Positions 6,431 to 15,831 of a stretch of 46,392 nucleotides of DNA are shown piece after piece. Position 1 is the first letter of the stretch; each line of letters starts with the position of its first letter. The translations under genes and the position numbers were made by a program. The DNA is taken from NCBI GenBank assembly GCA_900541035.1, contig UQIN01000020.1:1-46392 (forward strand), read 5' to 3'. This DNA comes from an uncultured Collinsella sp. GTDB taxonomy: Bacteria > Actinomycetota > Coriobacteriia > Coriobacteriales > Coriobacteriaceae. The notes under the pieces are model-generated. The model saw only the letters and a program-made list of their open reading frames with translations. It was not told the origin of the DNA and searched no databases.

Positions 6431-7366
6431 TTATGCGTCCTTCATCTTGACGTCGAGGGCGTCGCGCAGACCATCACCCAACAGGGTGAAGGCGAGCACC
6501 GTCGAGAGAATTGCCAGACCGGGCATGATCATCATCCAGGGAGCGGTCAGAAGATACTGCTGACCGTCCTGAATCATGGAGCCCCACGAAGGCGTAGGCG
6601 GAATAACGCCCATGCCGAGGAAGGACAGAGCGGACTCGGTCAGAATGGCGCCACCAATGTTCATGGTCGCGTAGACCACGATGGAGGCGACGGAGTTCGG
6701 GAAGATGTGACGCACGACGATACGAGCATCAGATGCACCCATCGCGCGCGCAGCATCAACATAGTCGTTTTCCTTGACCGTCAAGATTGCAGAGCGGAAG
6801 ACGCGCGCAATCGAAGGCCAGCCGAGAATACCGATGGCGATAAAGACGTTCTGAAGACCACGGCCGATAACGGCGATCATGGCGACAACGAACAGCACGT
6901 ACGGGAACGCCAGGAAGATGTCCGCACAGCGCATGATGATCGTATCCCAGATGCCGCCGTAGAAACCCGCCAGAGCACCCATGACCAGACCGATCAGCGT
7001 GGAGATCGCGGTGGCCATAATGCCGACGGACAGCGAAACACGTGCACCGTAGATAACGCGGACGAGAATGTCACGACCTAGGGCGTCGGTGCCAAACGGG
7101 TGCTCGGCACACGGAGCCAGCAGCGACGTCTGAGCCATGGTGGTCGAGTCGGAAGCCGTCGGCGAACCGAGCCAGGGCTTAGCCCACAGATCTGCGGTCA
7201 GGGCAACCACAACGACGATGATGATCCAGCAGACACCGATAACGGCGAGCTTGTTCTTACGGAGACGCTTAAAAGCGTCGCCCCACAGCGTGCGGGACTT
7301 GGCGGGAGCAGATGCGGCCTTGGTGGCGGTAGCCTGCTCCTGAGACTGAGAATCAGTTTCCTGCAT
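6431..7366 (-). CDS. oppC: Oligopeptide ABC transporter permease OppC
   Basis: The 311-residue membrane protein is of the OppC/DppC type: a cytoplasmic N-terminus, a first transmembrane helix at about 40-62, then a BPD_transp_1 domain with five more helices. The coupling EAA-type loop contains ARAMGASDARI. The FGTDALGRD motif typical of OppC proteins is present. GGGAGG lies about 8 nt upstream of the ATG, and the gene follows oppB by 14 nt. Confidence 0.92.
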   Translation of the reverse strand: MQETDSQSQEQATATKAASAPAKSRTLWGDAFKRLRKNKLAVIGVCWIIIVVVVALTADLWAKPWLGSPTASDSTTMAQTSLLAPCAEHPFGTDALGRDILVRVIYGARVSLSVGIMATAISTLIGLVMGALAGFYGGIWDTIIMRCADIFLAFPYVLFVVAMIAVIGRGLQNVFIAIGILGWPSIARVFRSAILTVKENDYVDAARAMGASDARIVVRHIFPNSVASIVVYATMNIGGAILTESALSFLGMGVIPPTPSWGSMIQDGQQYLLTAPWMMIMPGLAILSTVLAFTLLGDGLRDALDVKMKDA

Positions 7367-7380
7367 GAGACGTACCTCCC

Positions 7381-8418
7381 TTAGGCCTTATCCGACGGAC
7401 CGCCAAGGCGGATGCGCGGGTCGAGGAATGCATAGCTAATGTCGACGAGCAGGTTGATCACCATGACGACGACGACGATGAGCGTAACGCCGCCCATAAC
7501 GATGGGCCAGTCACGCATGCTAATGGCGCGATAGACCTCATAGCCGATGCCGGGCCAGTTAAAGACCGTCTCGGTCAGGATGGCGCCCGAAAGCATGCCG
7601 CCAAAGTCGACACCAATATAGGTAACGACGGGGATGAGTGCATTCTTAAGCGCATGCTTGATGATGATCGCGCGATTGGAGAGACCCTTGGCCTTTGCCG
7701 TACGGATGTAATCCTGGTTCATGACGTCAAGCAGCTGCGAACGCATAATGCGGGCGGCATAAGCGGTCGAAACCGAAGCCAGCGTAATGGTCGGAAGCAC
7801 ATAGTGCATCCAATCCTGATACTGAGAGCTGGAACCGCCGGCACCCGAGATCGGCATGGAGAATGCACCGCCCGTGGCGTCCTTGAGAATGACGCCAAAG
7901 AACAGCTGCAGCAACATACCGAGCCAGAAAGCCGGGACGGCAACGAGAATCGACGTGGTGAGCGTTACCAAAATATCCCAGAAGGAATAACGCTTAACCG
8001 CCGAAATGATACCCGCACCGATACCCATAATTGCCTCGAGCACGATGGCGCACGCGGCAAGTTTGACCGTATACGGATACTTCTGGGCAAAGATTTCCGT
8101 AACCGGCAGCTTGCGCTGATACGAATTGCCCAGATCGCCATGAAGCAGGCCGTTCATGTAATACAAGTAACGGTCCACGAGCGACGTTTGAACGGGGTCG
8201 CCGTTCTCGTCAAGGATCGCGTTGCCGTCCTCGTCCGACTGGACCAGGTGATAGCGGACGCGAAGCTGAAGCTCCACCTCGGGGGACAGAGCCTTGTCTC
8301 CACCGATCAGCTTGATCGGATCTCCCGGCACGATATTCTGAAGGGCGAACAGAATCAGCGTAACGCCCAAAAATACCGGGATGAACTGAAGCACACGTTT
8401 AACGATGTACTTACCCAT
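7381..8418 (-). CDS. oppB: Oligopeptide ABC transporter permease OppB
   Basis: The 345-residue membrane protein is of the OppB/DppB type, with an N-terminal transmembrane helix (about 9-30), a large extracytoplasmic loop, and a C-terminal permease domain with the coupling sequence ARAMGL-like AKAKGLSNRAI. The GDLGNSYQ segment after the first loop is characteristic of the family. The loop includes a short acidic insertion around residues 60-75. AGGGGAG precedes the ATG. A hairpin at 8450-8477 separates it from oppA. Confidence 0.92.
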   Translation of the reverse strand: MGKYIVKRVLQFIPVFLGVTLILFALQNIVPGDPIKLIGGDKALSPEVELQLRVRYHLVQSDEDGNAILDENGDPVQTSLVDRYLYYMNGLLHGDLGNSYQRKLPVTEIFAQKYPYTVKLAACAIVLEAIMGIGAGIISAVKRYSFWDILVTLTTSILVAVPAFWLGMLLQLFFGVILKDATGGAFSMPISGAGGSSSQYQDWMHYVLPTITLASVSTAYAARIMRSQLLDVMNQDYIRTAKAKGLSNRAIIIKHALKNALIPVVTYIGVDFGGMLSGAILTETVFNWPGIGYEVYRAISMRDWPIVMGGVTLIVVVVMVINLLVDISYAFLDPRIRLGGPSDKA

Positions 8419-8449
8419 ACCACTCCCCTATCTAGGGATTAACCTAAAT

Positions 8450-8477
8450 GGGATGCCGATCGCCAGACCGGCATCCC
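8450..8477 (-). terminator. Intercistronic hairpin between oppA and oppB
   Basis: A perfect 9-bp stem (8450-8458 with 8469-8477) lies in the 156-nt gap after oppA and is followed on the minus strand by ATTTAGG, not a full T tract. It probably gives partial termination or protects the oppA message, so that the binding protein is made in excess over the permease. Confidence 0.55.
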
Positions 8478-8574
8478 AAAATTACCATCAGCCAGTTTAC
8501 CCCAGGTTAGGGAGAACTGTATGTTTCCCATGAGGTCTACGTAAATACTTGACCCTCACGGAAGCTGCAAACTC

Positions 8575-10251
8575 TTAGGCGAGCTCAGCGGTACCCAGCT
8601 CGGCGTGCTTCTGCGGATCGACATAGAGGTGCTTGATGCGATCGGAGCCGACGATGGTGTGCGTGTAGAACATCACCGGGATGACCGGGCAGTCGGCAGC
8701 GACCATTGCATCGGCCTCCTGCATCTTAGCGACGCGCTCCTCGTCGTCAACAATAGTACGAGCCTCGTCGACCTTGGCGTCGAACTCGGGGTTGTTGTAA
8801 CCGGAGCGGTTGTCGCCACCGAGGGAATCAGAGTGGAACAGCGGATACAGGAAGTTGTCCATGATCGGGTAGTCGGCAATCCAACCCAGACGACCGAACT
8901 GATAGTTAAAGTTCTGGTACTGCTCGAGCAAGGCAGACCACTCAGGGGTATCGGAGACAGCGGTAACGCCAACCTTGGCGAGGTCACCGATGATGGACTC
9001 CATGATCTCCTTGTGACCGCCGTCCTGGTTGTAGGAAAGGGTCACGCTAATGCCACGATCCCCGTTAGCGCCAGCGGGAGCAACCTTGTCGAGGTAGTCG
9101 TTAGCCTTGTCGACATCGTAGGCGCAGAACTCCCATGCGCCCTCCTTGTAGCCATCGATGCCCGGAGGAACAATGCCGTCGGCAGGGGTACGGGTACCCT
9201 TGAAGATGGTCTTGCAGATGGCCTCACGGTTGATGGCCAGGGAGATGCCCCTACGCAGGTCGGCGTTGTTGAACGGCTCGGCCGTGGTGTTGCAGGTCAG
9301 ATAGTACGTGGAAGGCTCGGCGCCGAGCAGCATGCGCTCGCCGTCACCCATGGTGTAGCCGTCCTTGGACACGCCGCGATCCTTCTTGGCGGCATCGATC
9401 TGAGCAACGGGAACGTCGCAGACATCGAGGTTACCGGCCTGGAACTCCTTGTAAGCAGTCTCCATGTCCTTGATGACCTGGAAGTGGATGCCATCGATCT
9501 TGGCCTTGTCGCCATAGTAATCGTCGAACTTCTTAAGGTTGATCTCCTGACCATCCTCCCACTTGCCGTCCATCATGAACGGGCCGTTACCGACCGGTGC
9601 AAGATAGAAGCTCTTGACATCGGACTCGGCGCACTCGGGAACCGGGGCCAGAGCCGGGTGAGAGGCGACGAAGGGGAAGTCGGCGTAAGCGGAAGACAGC
9701 TTGACGACGAGGGTCTCATCGTCGGGGCAAGTAACACCGCTGAGCTCGGTAGCGTTACCGGCAAGCAGGTCGTCATAGCCCTCGACCATAGAAAGGTGAT
9801 AGGAGACCTCGGAAGGGCCGTACTCGGTAGCGATGGCCGACTTGGTGTTGACCAGACGCTCCCAACCGAGCTTGAAGGACTTGGAGGTAACGTCGTCACC
9901 GTTGTGGAACTTGGCCTTCTTGATCTTGAAGGTGAACTCGGTGGCGTCGTCGTTGGCCTCAAAGGACTCGCAAGCCAGCGGAACAATCTCGCCCTTCTCG
10001 GCGTCATAAGAGGTCAGAGCATCAAAGAGCTGGTACTCGACCTGAGTGCCCTGGTCCTCCTGGACGTTATAGGGGTCGATGCAGACCGGGTTGTTGATGT
10101 AGAAGTTCAGCGTCGAACCGGACTCAGAACCGGAAGCGTCGCCGCCCTTCTTGCCGCATGCGGCAAGAAAAGCCATGGAGCTCGCAGCAAGGGTACCGCC
10201 GACAAAGGCGCGACGACCCATAACGGGCTGGTGGAACATAGAATCAGCCAT
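8575..10251 (-). CDS. oppA: Oligopeptide-binding lipoprotein OppA, twin-arginine type
   Basis: The 558-residue extracytoplasmic solute-binding protein (family 5) captures peptides for OppBCDF. The signal region has GRRAFVGG (12-19), a hydrophobic stretch and a lipobox LAAC with Cys32, so export by the Tat route followed by lipid anchoring is likely. The start ATG 10251 has AAGGAGG 7 nt upstream; the frame is open further upstream but without a better site. First gene of the opp operon, expressed from the promoter at 10348-10376. Confidence 0.92.
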   Translation of the reverse strand: MADSMFHQPVMGRRAFVGGTLAASSMAFLAACGKKGGDASGSESGSTLNFYINNPVCIDPYNVQEDQGTQVEYQLFDALTSYDAEKGEIVPLACESFEANDDATEFTFKIKKAKFHNGDDVTSKSFKLGWERLVNTKSAIATEYGPSEVSYHLSMVEGYDDLLAGNATELSGVTCPDDETLVVKLSSAYADFPFVASHPALAPVPECAESDVKSFYLAPVGNGPFMMDGKWEDGQEINLKKFDDYYGDKAKIDGIHFQVIKDMETAYKEFQAGNLDVCDVPVAQIDAAKKDRGVSKDGYTMGDGERMLLGAEPSTYYLTCNTTAEPFNNADLRRGISLAINREAICKTIFKGTRTPADGIVPPGIDGYKEGAWEFCAYDVDKANDYLDKVAPAGANGDRGISVTLSYNQDGGHKEIMESIIGDLAKVGVTAVSDTPEWSALLEQYQNFNYQFGRLGWIADYPIMDNFLYPLFHSDSLGGDNRSGYNNPEFDAKVDEARTIVDDEERVAKMQEADAMVAADCPVIPVMFYTHTIVGSDRIKHLYVDPQKHAELGTAELA

Positions 10252-10347
10252 GCCATCCTCCTTATGAGATAGGACAAAGTAAGTTCGGTCGGGCAACGTC
10301 AAGACAGCCCAATCGAACCATTCAAACGCGGTCCGCCGTTTTGGCTG

Positions 10348-10376
10348 GTTATACAAAGCGGGCCAACGTATTGCAA
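10348..10376 (-). promoter_or_regulatory. Promoter of the opp operon
   Basis: On the minus strand a -35 TTGCAA (10376-10371), a 17-nt spacer and a -10 TATAAC (10353-10348) lie about 97 nt before the oppA start. The -35 lies inside the palindrome TATTGCAATA (10369-10378), which could serve as an operator. Confidence 0.65.
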
Positions 10377-10483
10377 TACAGTAGCGCATTTTAGGCACGA
10401 TTTGGGGCTAATTCCGGTTAACGGTCGAGATTTTCTTTAGTTGGGCGAAGTATATGAGGATATTTTGACTCTGTTACAAATAT

Positions 10484-10520
10484 GTAAACAAAAAGGGTCC
10501 CGCACTTGCGGAACCCTTTT
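10484..10520 (-). terminator. Intrinsic terminator after secG
   Basis: The stem pairs AAAAGGGT with ACCCTTTT and continues with GC pairs around an ACTT loop (10491-10520). On the minus strand it is followed by a T-rich tail TTTTTGTTT. It ends the gap-to-secG block and separates it from the opp promoter. Confidence 0.85.
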
Positions 10521-10542
10521 CAAGTATTTATGTGGCTCGAGC

Positions 10543-10797
10543 TTAGTAGCCCACGATGCCCTGCGGGAAGAAGAACATGCACAGAACGACACACACGGCA
10601 AATACGACAGCCATGATGACGGTCAGGCGGTCAAGGTTCTGCTCCATAACGCCTGTGGCTGAGCTGGAGTTATACAGCGAACTGGCAATCATATCCGAAA
10701 CGCCGGTACCCTTACCGGAATGCATCAGGACGAGAATCGTCAGCGCCACGGAAGAAACAGCCCAAACGACAAACAGAAGAATCTGGAACGGACCCAT
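10543..10797 (-). CDS. secG: Protein translocase subunit SecG
   Basis: The 84-residue protein has two hydrophobic segments (about 4-24 and 58-78) separated by a polar loop with HSGKGTGVSD, matching the SecG family in length and topology. It assists the SecYE channel in the cytoplasmic membrane. It is the last gene after gap, pgk, tpiA and gpmI; the gap-pgk-tpi-secG association is common in actinobacteria and Firmicutes. AAGGAG lies before the ATG. A strong terminator separates it from gpmI, so it may also have a promoter of its own in 10800-10860. Confidence 0.92.
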   Translation of the reverse strand: MGPFQILLFVVWAVSSVALTILVLMHSGKGTGVSDMIASSLYNSSSATGVMEQNLDRLTVIMAVVFAVCVVLCMFFFPQGIVGY

Positions 10798-10901
10798 AGA
10801 TAAGCTCCTTAATAGAACAATTCAAACTCCAGTACTGTACCACAATCCCCCGTTCTCCCCTACCTGCCACTCGGGGACGGGGCGGAAATGGCAGAAATAC
10901 C

Positions 10902-10937
10902 AAAAAAGGGGATTGTCCGATTGTGGACAACCCCCTT
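10902..10937 (-). terminator. Intrinsic terminator after gpmI
   Basis: A long stem pairs AAGGGG-TTGTCC with GGACAA-CCCCTT around ATTGT, with one mismatch (10906-10937). It is followed on the minus strand by six T residues (10907-10902), and lies between gpmI and secG. Confidence 0.85.
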
Positions 10938-10962
10938 GCTAGAAAACGGTATTTGTTTTCTC

Positions 10963-12516
10963 TTAGGCCTCGGTGGCGAGCACGCGGCCCGTCATCTCGG
11001 CGGAAGGCTCCAGACCAGCCATGGTGAGCATAGTCGGAGCGATATCGGAAAGACGACCGTCCTCGATACCGGTGAGCTGTGCCTTCTCATCAACGATGAT
11101 GAACGGCACGCGGTTGGTGGTGTGCGCCGTAAACGGATGCTTGGAACCGTCGGAAGCAACGTCAAACATGTGATCGGCGTTGCCGTGGTCGGCGGTAATC
11201 AACGCAAAGCCGCCCTTGGCGAGAATCGCCGGGACAACCTTGGACAGGGCATCGTCAACAGCCTCGACGGCCTTAACGGCAGCGTCGAAGACACCGGTGT
11301 GACCAACCATGTCGCAGTTCGCGAAGTTCACGATATAGAAATCAGCGCGGTCCTCGTTGATGGCGGCGACAAGCTTCTCGGTAACCTCGGGAGCGCTCAT
11401 CTCGGGCTGCAGATCGTAGGTAGCGACCTTGGGGGAAGCGACGAGCACGCGCTCCTCGCCCTCCTTGGGCTCCTCGATGCCGCCGTTGAGGAAGAACGTC
11501 ACGTGGGCGTACTTCTCGGTCTCGGCAGTGTGCAGCTGCTTCAGGCCATTGGCGGCGATGACGTCGGCTAGGACGTTCTCCGGGAACGTCTTGGGGAAGG
11601 CGACCTCGACGTCAAACGTCGGATCGTACTCGGTCATCGTCACAAAGTGCGAGAGCTTGATCTGCTCGCGCTCAAAGCCGTCGAACTCCTTGTCCGTGAA
11701 CACGCGGGTCATCTGACGGGCGCGGTCGGGACGGAAGTTGAAGAAGATGGCCGCGTCGCCCTCGTGGATGCCCTCATTGTGGGCAGCGAAGGGCTCGACG
11801 AACTCGTCGCCGCGCGGATCCTTCTCGTAGTAGGCCTTGATGCCGGCAACGGGGTCGACATCGGCATCGGACGCATTGACCATGACGTCGTAGGCACGCT
11901 GGATGCGCTCCCAACGGTTGTCGCGGTCCATGGCCCAATAGCGGCCCGAAACGGTGGCGACGCGAGCGTCGCAACCGGTCTCCTCGGAGATCTTAGCCAG
12001 GAAGGCGCAGAACTCGCTCATGTAGCCAGCACCGGACTGCGGGTCGACGTCGCGGCCGTCCATAAAGGCGTGGACACGAACGGTCTTGACGCCATGCTGG
12101 GCAGCCATCTTGACCAGAGCCTCGACGTGGTTCATATGGGAATGAACACCGCCAGGGCTCATAAGGCCCATAAGGTGAAGGGTCTTGCCGTCAGCCTTGA
12201 CATCGTCCATAGCCTTGACGAAAACCTCGTTCTTGGCGATGGAGCCGTCCTTGATGGCATTGTTGATGCGCGAAAGCTCCTGGAACACGATGCGGCCGGC
12301 ACCGATGTTGAGGTGCCCCACCTCGGAGTTACCCATCTGGCCGTCGGGAAGGCCCACGTCCTCGCCCGAAGCACCGAGCGTGGTGTGGGGGTATTTCTCG
12401 TACAGGCCATCAAGGAAGGGCGTCTTGGCAGCGGCGACGGCGTTCTCGCCATCGGCCGGAGCAAGGCCGCAGCCATCCATGATAATCAGGAGTGCAGGAA
12501 GATGACGTTGTGCCAT
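10963..12516 (-). CDS. gpmI: 2,3-bisphosphoglycerate-independent phosphoglycerate mutase
   Basis: The 517-residue enzyme interconverts 3- and 2-phosphoglycerate in glycolysis in the cytoplasm. It belongs to the alkaline phosphatase superfamily; the N-terminal metal site MDG (13-15), the phosphorylated serine in GNSEVGHLN (Ser64) and the C-terminal TADHGNADHM metal ligands are all present. The length matches bacterial iPGMs. The gene follows tpiA by 5 nt in the glycolytic block. Confidence 0.96.
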   Translation of the reverse strand: MAQRHLPALLIIMDGCGLAPADGENAVAAAKTPFLDGLYEKYPHTTLGASGEDVGLPDGQMGNSEVGHLNIGAGRIVFQELSRINNAIKDGSIAKNEVFVKAMDDVKADGKTLHLMGLMSPGGVHSHMNHVEALVKMAAQHGVKTVRVHAFMDGRDVDPQSGAGYMSEFCAFLAKISEETGCDARVATVSGRYWAMDRDNRWERIQRAYDVMVNASDADVDPVAGIKAYYEKDPRGDEFVEPFAAHNEGIHEGDAAIFFNFRPDRARQMTRVFTDKEFDGFEREQIKLSHFVTMTEYDPTFDVEVAFPKTFPENVLADVIAANGLKQLHTAETEKYAHVTFFLNGGIEEPKEGEERVLVASPKVATYDLQPEMSAPEVTEKLVAAINEDRADFYIVNFANCDMVGHTGVFDAAVKAVEAVDDALSKVVPAILAKGGFALITADHGNADHMFDVASDGSKHPFTAHTTNRVPFIIVDEKAQLTGIEDGRLSDIAPTMLTMAGLEPSAEMTGRVLATEA

Positions 12517-12521
12517 ATGTC

Positions 12522-13289
12522 CTACTCGCCTGCCTTGACGACCATAGAGGCGAAGTCGGCAGCCTTGAGCGAAGCGCCGCCCACGAGGGCGCCGTCAACG
12601 TCGGGCTTGGCGACGAGCTCGGCGATGTTGCCGGGCTTGGCGGAACCGCCATACAGCACGCGGATGCCGTTAGCGAGCTCCTCGCCGAACATCTCTTTGA
12701 GGGTCTCACGGATAGCACCGCAGACCTCCTGAGCGTCCTCGGCGGTAGCGGTCTTGCCGGTGCCGATGGCCCAGATGGGCTCGTAGGCGACGACGACCTG
12801 CTTGGGGCAGGTGATCTCAAGACCAGCAAGGCCAGCCTTAACCTGGTTCACGACGTGCTCGACATAGGTGCCGGCCTCGCGGACCTCGAGGGACTCGCCG
12901 CAGCAGAAGACGGGAACAAGGTCGGCGGCAACGAGAGCCTTGGCCTTCTTGTTCTGGTCCTCGTCGGTCTCGTGGAAGTAGTCGCGACGCTCGGAGTGAC
13001 CGATGATGCAGTAGGTGCAGCCAGCGGACTTGAGCATGTCGCAAGAGGACTCACCGGTGAAGGCACCCTTGGCCTCCCAGTACACGTTCTGTGCACCGAG
13101 GGCGATGGGGGCAGCCTGAATGCGGTCATGAACCGTGGTGATGTCGATGGTCGGAGGGCAGACGAGCACCTCGACGCCAGCCGGAACCTCGGGCAGAGCC
13201 TGAGCCAGCTCGTCGGCGAGCTTGGCAGCCTCGGCGACGTCGTTGTTCATCTTCCAGTTACCAGCGATAAGAAGGGTGCGATTAGGCAT
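12522..13289 (-). CDS. tpiA: Triosephosphate isomerase
   Basis: The 255-residue TIM-barrel enzyme interconverts dihydroxyacetone phosphate and glyceraldehyde 3-phosphate. GNWKMN near the N-terminus supplies the active-site Lys, IIGHSERR the catalytic His, and AYEPIWAIGTGK the catalytic Glu. The start ATG 13289 overlaps the pgk stop by 8 nt (ATGCCTAA), with GGAGG 9 nt upstream. The frame extends upstream inside pgk, but that part has no family similarity. Confidence 0.96.
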   Translation of the reverse strand: MPNRTLLIAGNWKMNNDVAEAAKLADELAQALPEVPAGVEVLVCPPTIDITTVHDRIQAAPIALGAQNVYWEAKGAFTGESSCDMLKSAGCTYCIIGHSERRDYFHETDEDQNKKAKALVAADLVPVFCCGESLEVREAGTYVEHVVNQVKAGLAGLEITCPKQVVVAYEPIWAIGTGKTATAEDAQEVCGAIRETLKEMFGEELANGIRVLYGGSAKPGNIAELVAKPDVDGALVGGASLKAADFASMVVKAGE

Positions 13290-14472
13290 CGAGAAGCGCC
13301 TCCACTCCGGGCAGGGCCTTACCCTCGACGAGCTCCATGGAAGCGCCACCACCGGTGGAGATCCAGCTCATCTTGTCGGCCAGGTTGAACTTGTTGACAG
13401 CTGCGACAGAGTCGCCACCGCCGATGATCGAGGTGCAGTCGGCCTCGGCGACAGCCTCAGCAATAGCCTGGGTGCCGTGAGCGAAGTTGTCGAACTCGAA
13501 GACGCCCATGGGGCCATTCCAGAACACGGTCTTGGCGCCCTTGACGGCCTCGGCGTAGAGCTCCTCGGTCTTGGGGCCGATGTCCATACCCTCACGATCG
13601 TCGGGGATAGCGTCGGAAGCGACAACCTCGGGAACAGCGTCCTCGCCAAAGTGATCGGCAACGCGGTTGTCGATGGGGAGCAGGATCTTGACGCCCTTCT
13701 CCTCGGCCTTCTTAAGCATCTCGCCGGCGCGCTCGACCCAGTCCTCTTCCTTGAGGGACTGACCGACGGACAGGCCCTGAGCCAGGAAGAAGGTGTAGGC
13801 CATGCCGCCACCGATGATCAGGGTGTCAGCGGAGTCGATGAGGTGATCGAGAACGCCGATCTTGGAGGAAACCTTAGAGCCGCCGACGATAGCGACGAAG
13901 GGGCGCTCGGGCTCGGCGAAGATGCCGGTCAGCGTGTCGACCTCCTTCTCGAGCAGGAAGCCAGCGACGGCAGGCAGGTAAGCGGCGGGGCCCACGACGG
14001 AACCCTGGGCGCGGTGAGCGGTGCCGAAGGCATCGAGAACGAAGACGTCACCATAGGAAGCGAGCTTCTTGGCGATCTCGGGATCGTTCTTCTTCTCACG
14101 CTTATCGAAGCGGACGTTCTCGAGAACGAGAACCTTGCCCGGCTCGACGGCGGCGACAGCCTCGGCAGCCTTCTCGCCGTAAGTGTCGGCGACAAAGGCA
14201 ACGTCGAGACCAGAGAGCTCGGCGAGCTTCTTGGCGACGGGCTCAAGGGACAGCTCGGGCTGGAAGCCGGTGCCCTCGGGACGGCCGAGGTGGCTCATGA
14301 GGATGACGCGAGCGTTGTGCTCAACGAGGTAGTTGATGGTGGGCAGGGCAGCCTTGATACGGGTGGTGTCGCCAACGACGCCATCCTTGATAGGCACGTT
14401 AAAGTCAACGCGGACGAGAACGCGCTTTCCGTCGACATCGATGTCGCGGACGGTCTTCTTGGTAAAGGCCAT
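13282..14472 (-). CDS. pgk: Phosphoglycerate kinase
   Basis: The 396-residue enzyme transfers phosphate from 1,3-bisphosphoglycerate to ADP. RVDFNVP near the N-terminus, the SHLGRP motif, and the C-terminal nucleotide-binding GGGDSVAA and STGGGASMELVEGK motifs are intact. The start MAFTKKTVRD (ATG 14472) has AAAGG upstream. It overlaps tpiA by 8 nt at its 3' end and is preceded by a terminator-like hairpin after gap. Confidence 0.96.
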   Translation of the reverse strand: MAFTKKTVRDIDVDGKRVLVRVDFNVPIKDGVVGDTTRIKAALPTINYLVEHNARVILMSHLGRPEGTGFQPELSLEPVAKKLAELSGLDVAFVADTYGEKAAEAVAAVEPGKVLVLENVRFDKREKKNDPEIAKKLASYGDVFVLDAFGTAHRAQGSVVGPAAYLPAVAGFLLEKEVDTLTGIFAEPERPFVAIVGGSKVSSKIGVLDHLIDSADTLIIGGGMAYTFFLAQGLSVGQSLKEEDWVERAGEMLKKAEEKGVKILLPIDNRVADHFGEDAVPEVVASDAIPDDREGMDIGPKTEELYAEAVKGAKTVFWNGPMGVFEFDNFAHGTQAIAEAVAEADCTSIIGGGDSVAAVNKFNLADKMSWISTGGGASMELVEGKALPGVEALLDA

Positions 14473-14526
14473 GTTTGCTTCTACCTTTCGTACGTGTCTG
14501 CCTCCCATTACGGCAGACGATTTCTT

Positions 14527-14575
14527 ATAAAAAGGGCGCGACCCTAGGGTGTAAGCCCTATAAGGCCGCGCCCTT
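14527..14575 (-). terminator. Terminator or attenuator between gap and pgk
   Basis: A 9-bp perfect stem (14532-14540 with 14567-14575), with a partly paired interior, is followed on the minus strand by TTTTTAT. It probably ends most gap transcripts and lowers pgk-tpiA-gpmI expression relative to gap. Confidence 0.8.
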
Positions 14576-14612
14576 CTTTAGACGCTCAACGAGCTATTCG
14601 CTAAAAGCTAAA

Positions 14613-15638
14613 TTAAGCAACGAACTTCTCGAAGTACTTGATGGTGCGGACCATCTGAGAGGTGTAGGAGTTCTCGTTGTCGTACCAAGAGGTGACCTGA
14701 ACGAGGGTCTGGCCGTTGCCGAGGTCAGAACACATGGTCTGAGTGGCGTCGAAGATGGAGCCGTGGGTCTCGCCGATGATGTCGGTGGAGACGATGTCGT
14801 CCTCGTTGTAACCGAAGGTCTCGGAGATGGTGGCAGCGTAGGCCTTCATAGCAGCGTTGACCTCGTCGACGGTGACCTTCTTGTCAACGACAGCGTAGAG
14901 GTTGGTGATGGAGCCGGTCGGCGTCGGGACGCGCTGGGCGGCACCGATGAGCTTACCGTTGAGCTCGGGGAGAACCAGGCCGATAGCCTTGGCAGCACCG
15001 GTGGTGTTGGGGACGATGTTGACGGCGCAGGCGCGGCTACGACGCTTGTTGCCCTTGCGCTGCGGGCCGTCGAGCGGCATCTGGTCGCCAGTCCAGGCGT
15101 GAATGGTGGTCATGATGCCGGACACGATGGGAGCGAAGTCGTTCAGACCCTTGGCCATCGGGGCGAGGCAGTTGGTGGTGCAGGAAGCAGCGGAGATGAT
15201 GTTGTCCTCAGCGGTCAGCGTCTCGTGGTTGACGTTGTACACGATGGTGGGCAGATCGCTGCCGGCCGGAGCGGAGATGACGACCTTCTTGGCGCCAGCG
15301 TTGATGTGGGCCTGAGCCTTAGCCTTGCTGGTGTAGAAGCCGGTGCACTCGAGAACGACGTCGACGTCGAGGTCGCCCCAAGGCAGGTTGTTGGCGTCGG
15401 CCTCCTTGTAGATCTTGATCTCCTTGCCGTCAACGGTGATGGAATCCTCGCCAGCAACGACCTCGTGATCGCGAGCGTAGTTGCCCTGCGTGGAGTCGTA
15501 CTTCAGCAGGTAAGCGAGCATATCGGGAGAGGTGAGGTCGTTGATAGCGACGATCTCGGAGCCCTCATGACCGAACATCTGACGGAAGGCCAGACGACCG
15601 ATGCGACCGAAGCCGTTAATAGCAACCTTTACTGCCAT
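14613..15638 (-). CDS. gap: Glyceraldehyde-3-phosphate dehydrogenase, NAD-type
   Basis: The 341-residue enzyme oxidises glyceraldehyde 3-phosphate to 1,3-bisphosphoglycerate. INGFGRIGR (7-15) forms the Rossmann phosphate loop, Asp34 in AINDL favours NAD, and Cys153 in SAASCTTN is the catalytic thiol. The loop after TGDQ is lysine/arginine-rich, longer and more basic than in E. coli GapA. ATG 15638 has AAAGGAGA 6 nt upstream; upstream extension of the frame is not supported. Confidence 0.96.
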   Translation of the reverse strand: MAVKVAINGFGRIGRLAFRQMFGHEGSEIVAINDLTSPDMLAYLLKYDSTQGNYARDHEVVAGEDSITVDGKEIKIYKEADANNLPWGDLDVDVVLECTGFYTSKAKAQAHINAGAKKVVISAPAGSDLPTIVYNVNHETLTAEDNIISAASCTTNCLAPMAKGLNDFAPIVSGIMTTIHAWTGDQMPLDGPQRKGNKRRSRACAVNIVPNTTGAAKAIGLVLPELNGKLIGAAQRVPTPTGSITNLYAVVDKKVTVDEVNAAMKAYAATISETFGYNEDDIVSTDIIGETHGSIFDATQTMCSDLGNGQTLVQVTSWYDNENSYTSQMVRTIKYFEKFVA

Positions 15639-15710
15639 TGTGTCTCCTTTCGTAAGGCCCCCGCAAGCTACAGCGCCTGCCGTTGAGGCCCACAAACTAA
15701 CCACTCGCCT

Positions 15711-15716
15711 AATATA
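15711..15716 (-). promoter_or_regulatory. Candidate -10 element of the gap promoter
   Basis: TATATT on the minus strand lies about 73 nt before the gap start, just downstream of an A-rich stretch. No good -35 stands at 16-18 nt. It is the best candidate in the AT-rich 193-nt gap between whiA and gap. Confidence 0.35.
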
Positions 15717-15772
15717 CCTTTTTTTTGACTTGAATTTCACGAGAATGCTCGAAATTGAAAATCAAATTTACG

Positions 15773-15786
15773 TTAAAACGTTTTAA
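15773..15786. promoter_or_regulatory. Candidate LacI-family operator upstream of gap
   Basis: TTAAAACGTTTTAA is a perfect 14-nt palindrome with a central CG, the form typical of LacI/GalR/CcpA-type operators. It lies about 57 nt upstream of the candidate gap -10. A related AAACGTTT core occurs upstream of the nan operon at 28481-28488. Confidence 0.4.
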
Positions 15787-15831
15787 AGAATAAAATAGCA
15801 GCTAAATCCGTATATAAGTCGATACTTTAAC

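Noticed and set aside
8605..10272. Long open frame opposite oppA
   Set aside because: It mirrors oppA exactly, has no recognisable domain, and is a by-product of codon use in a high-GC gene. The same holds for long frames opposite gap-pgk-tpiA, gpmI, the nan transporter genes, uvrC, murJ and uvrA.
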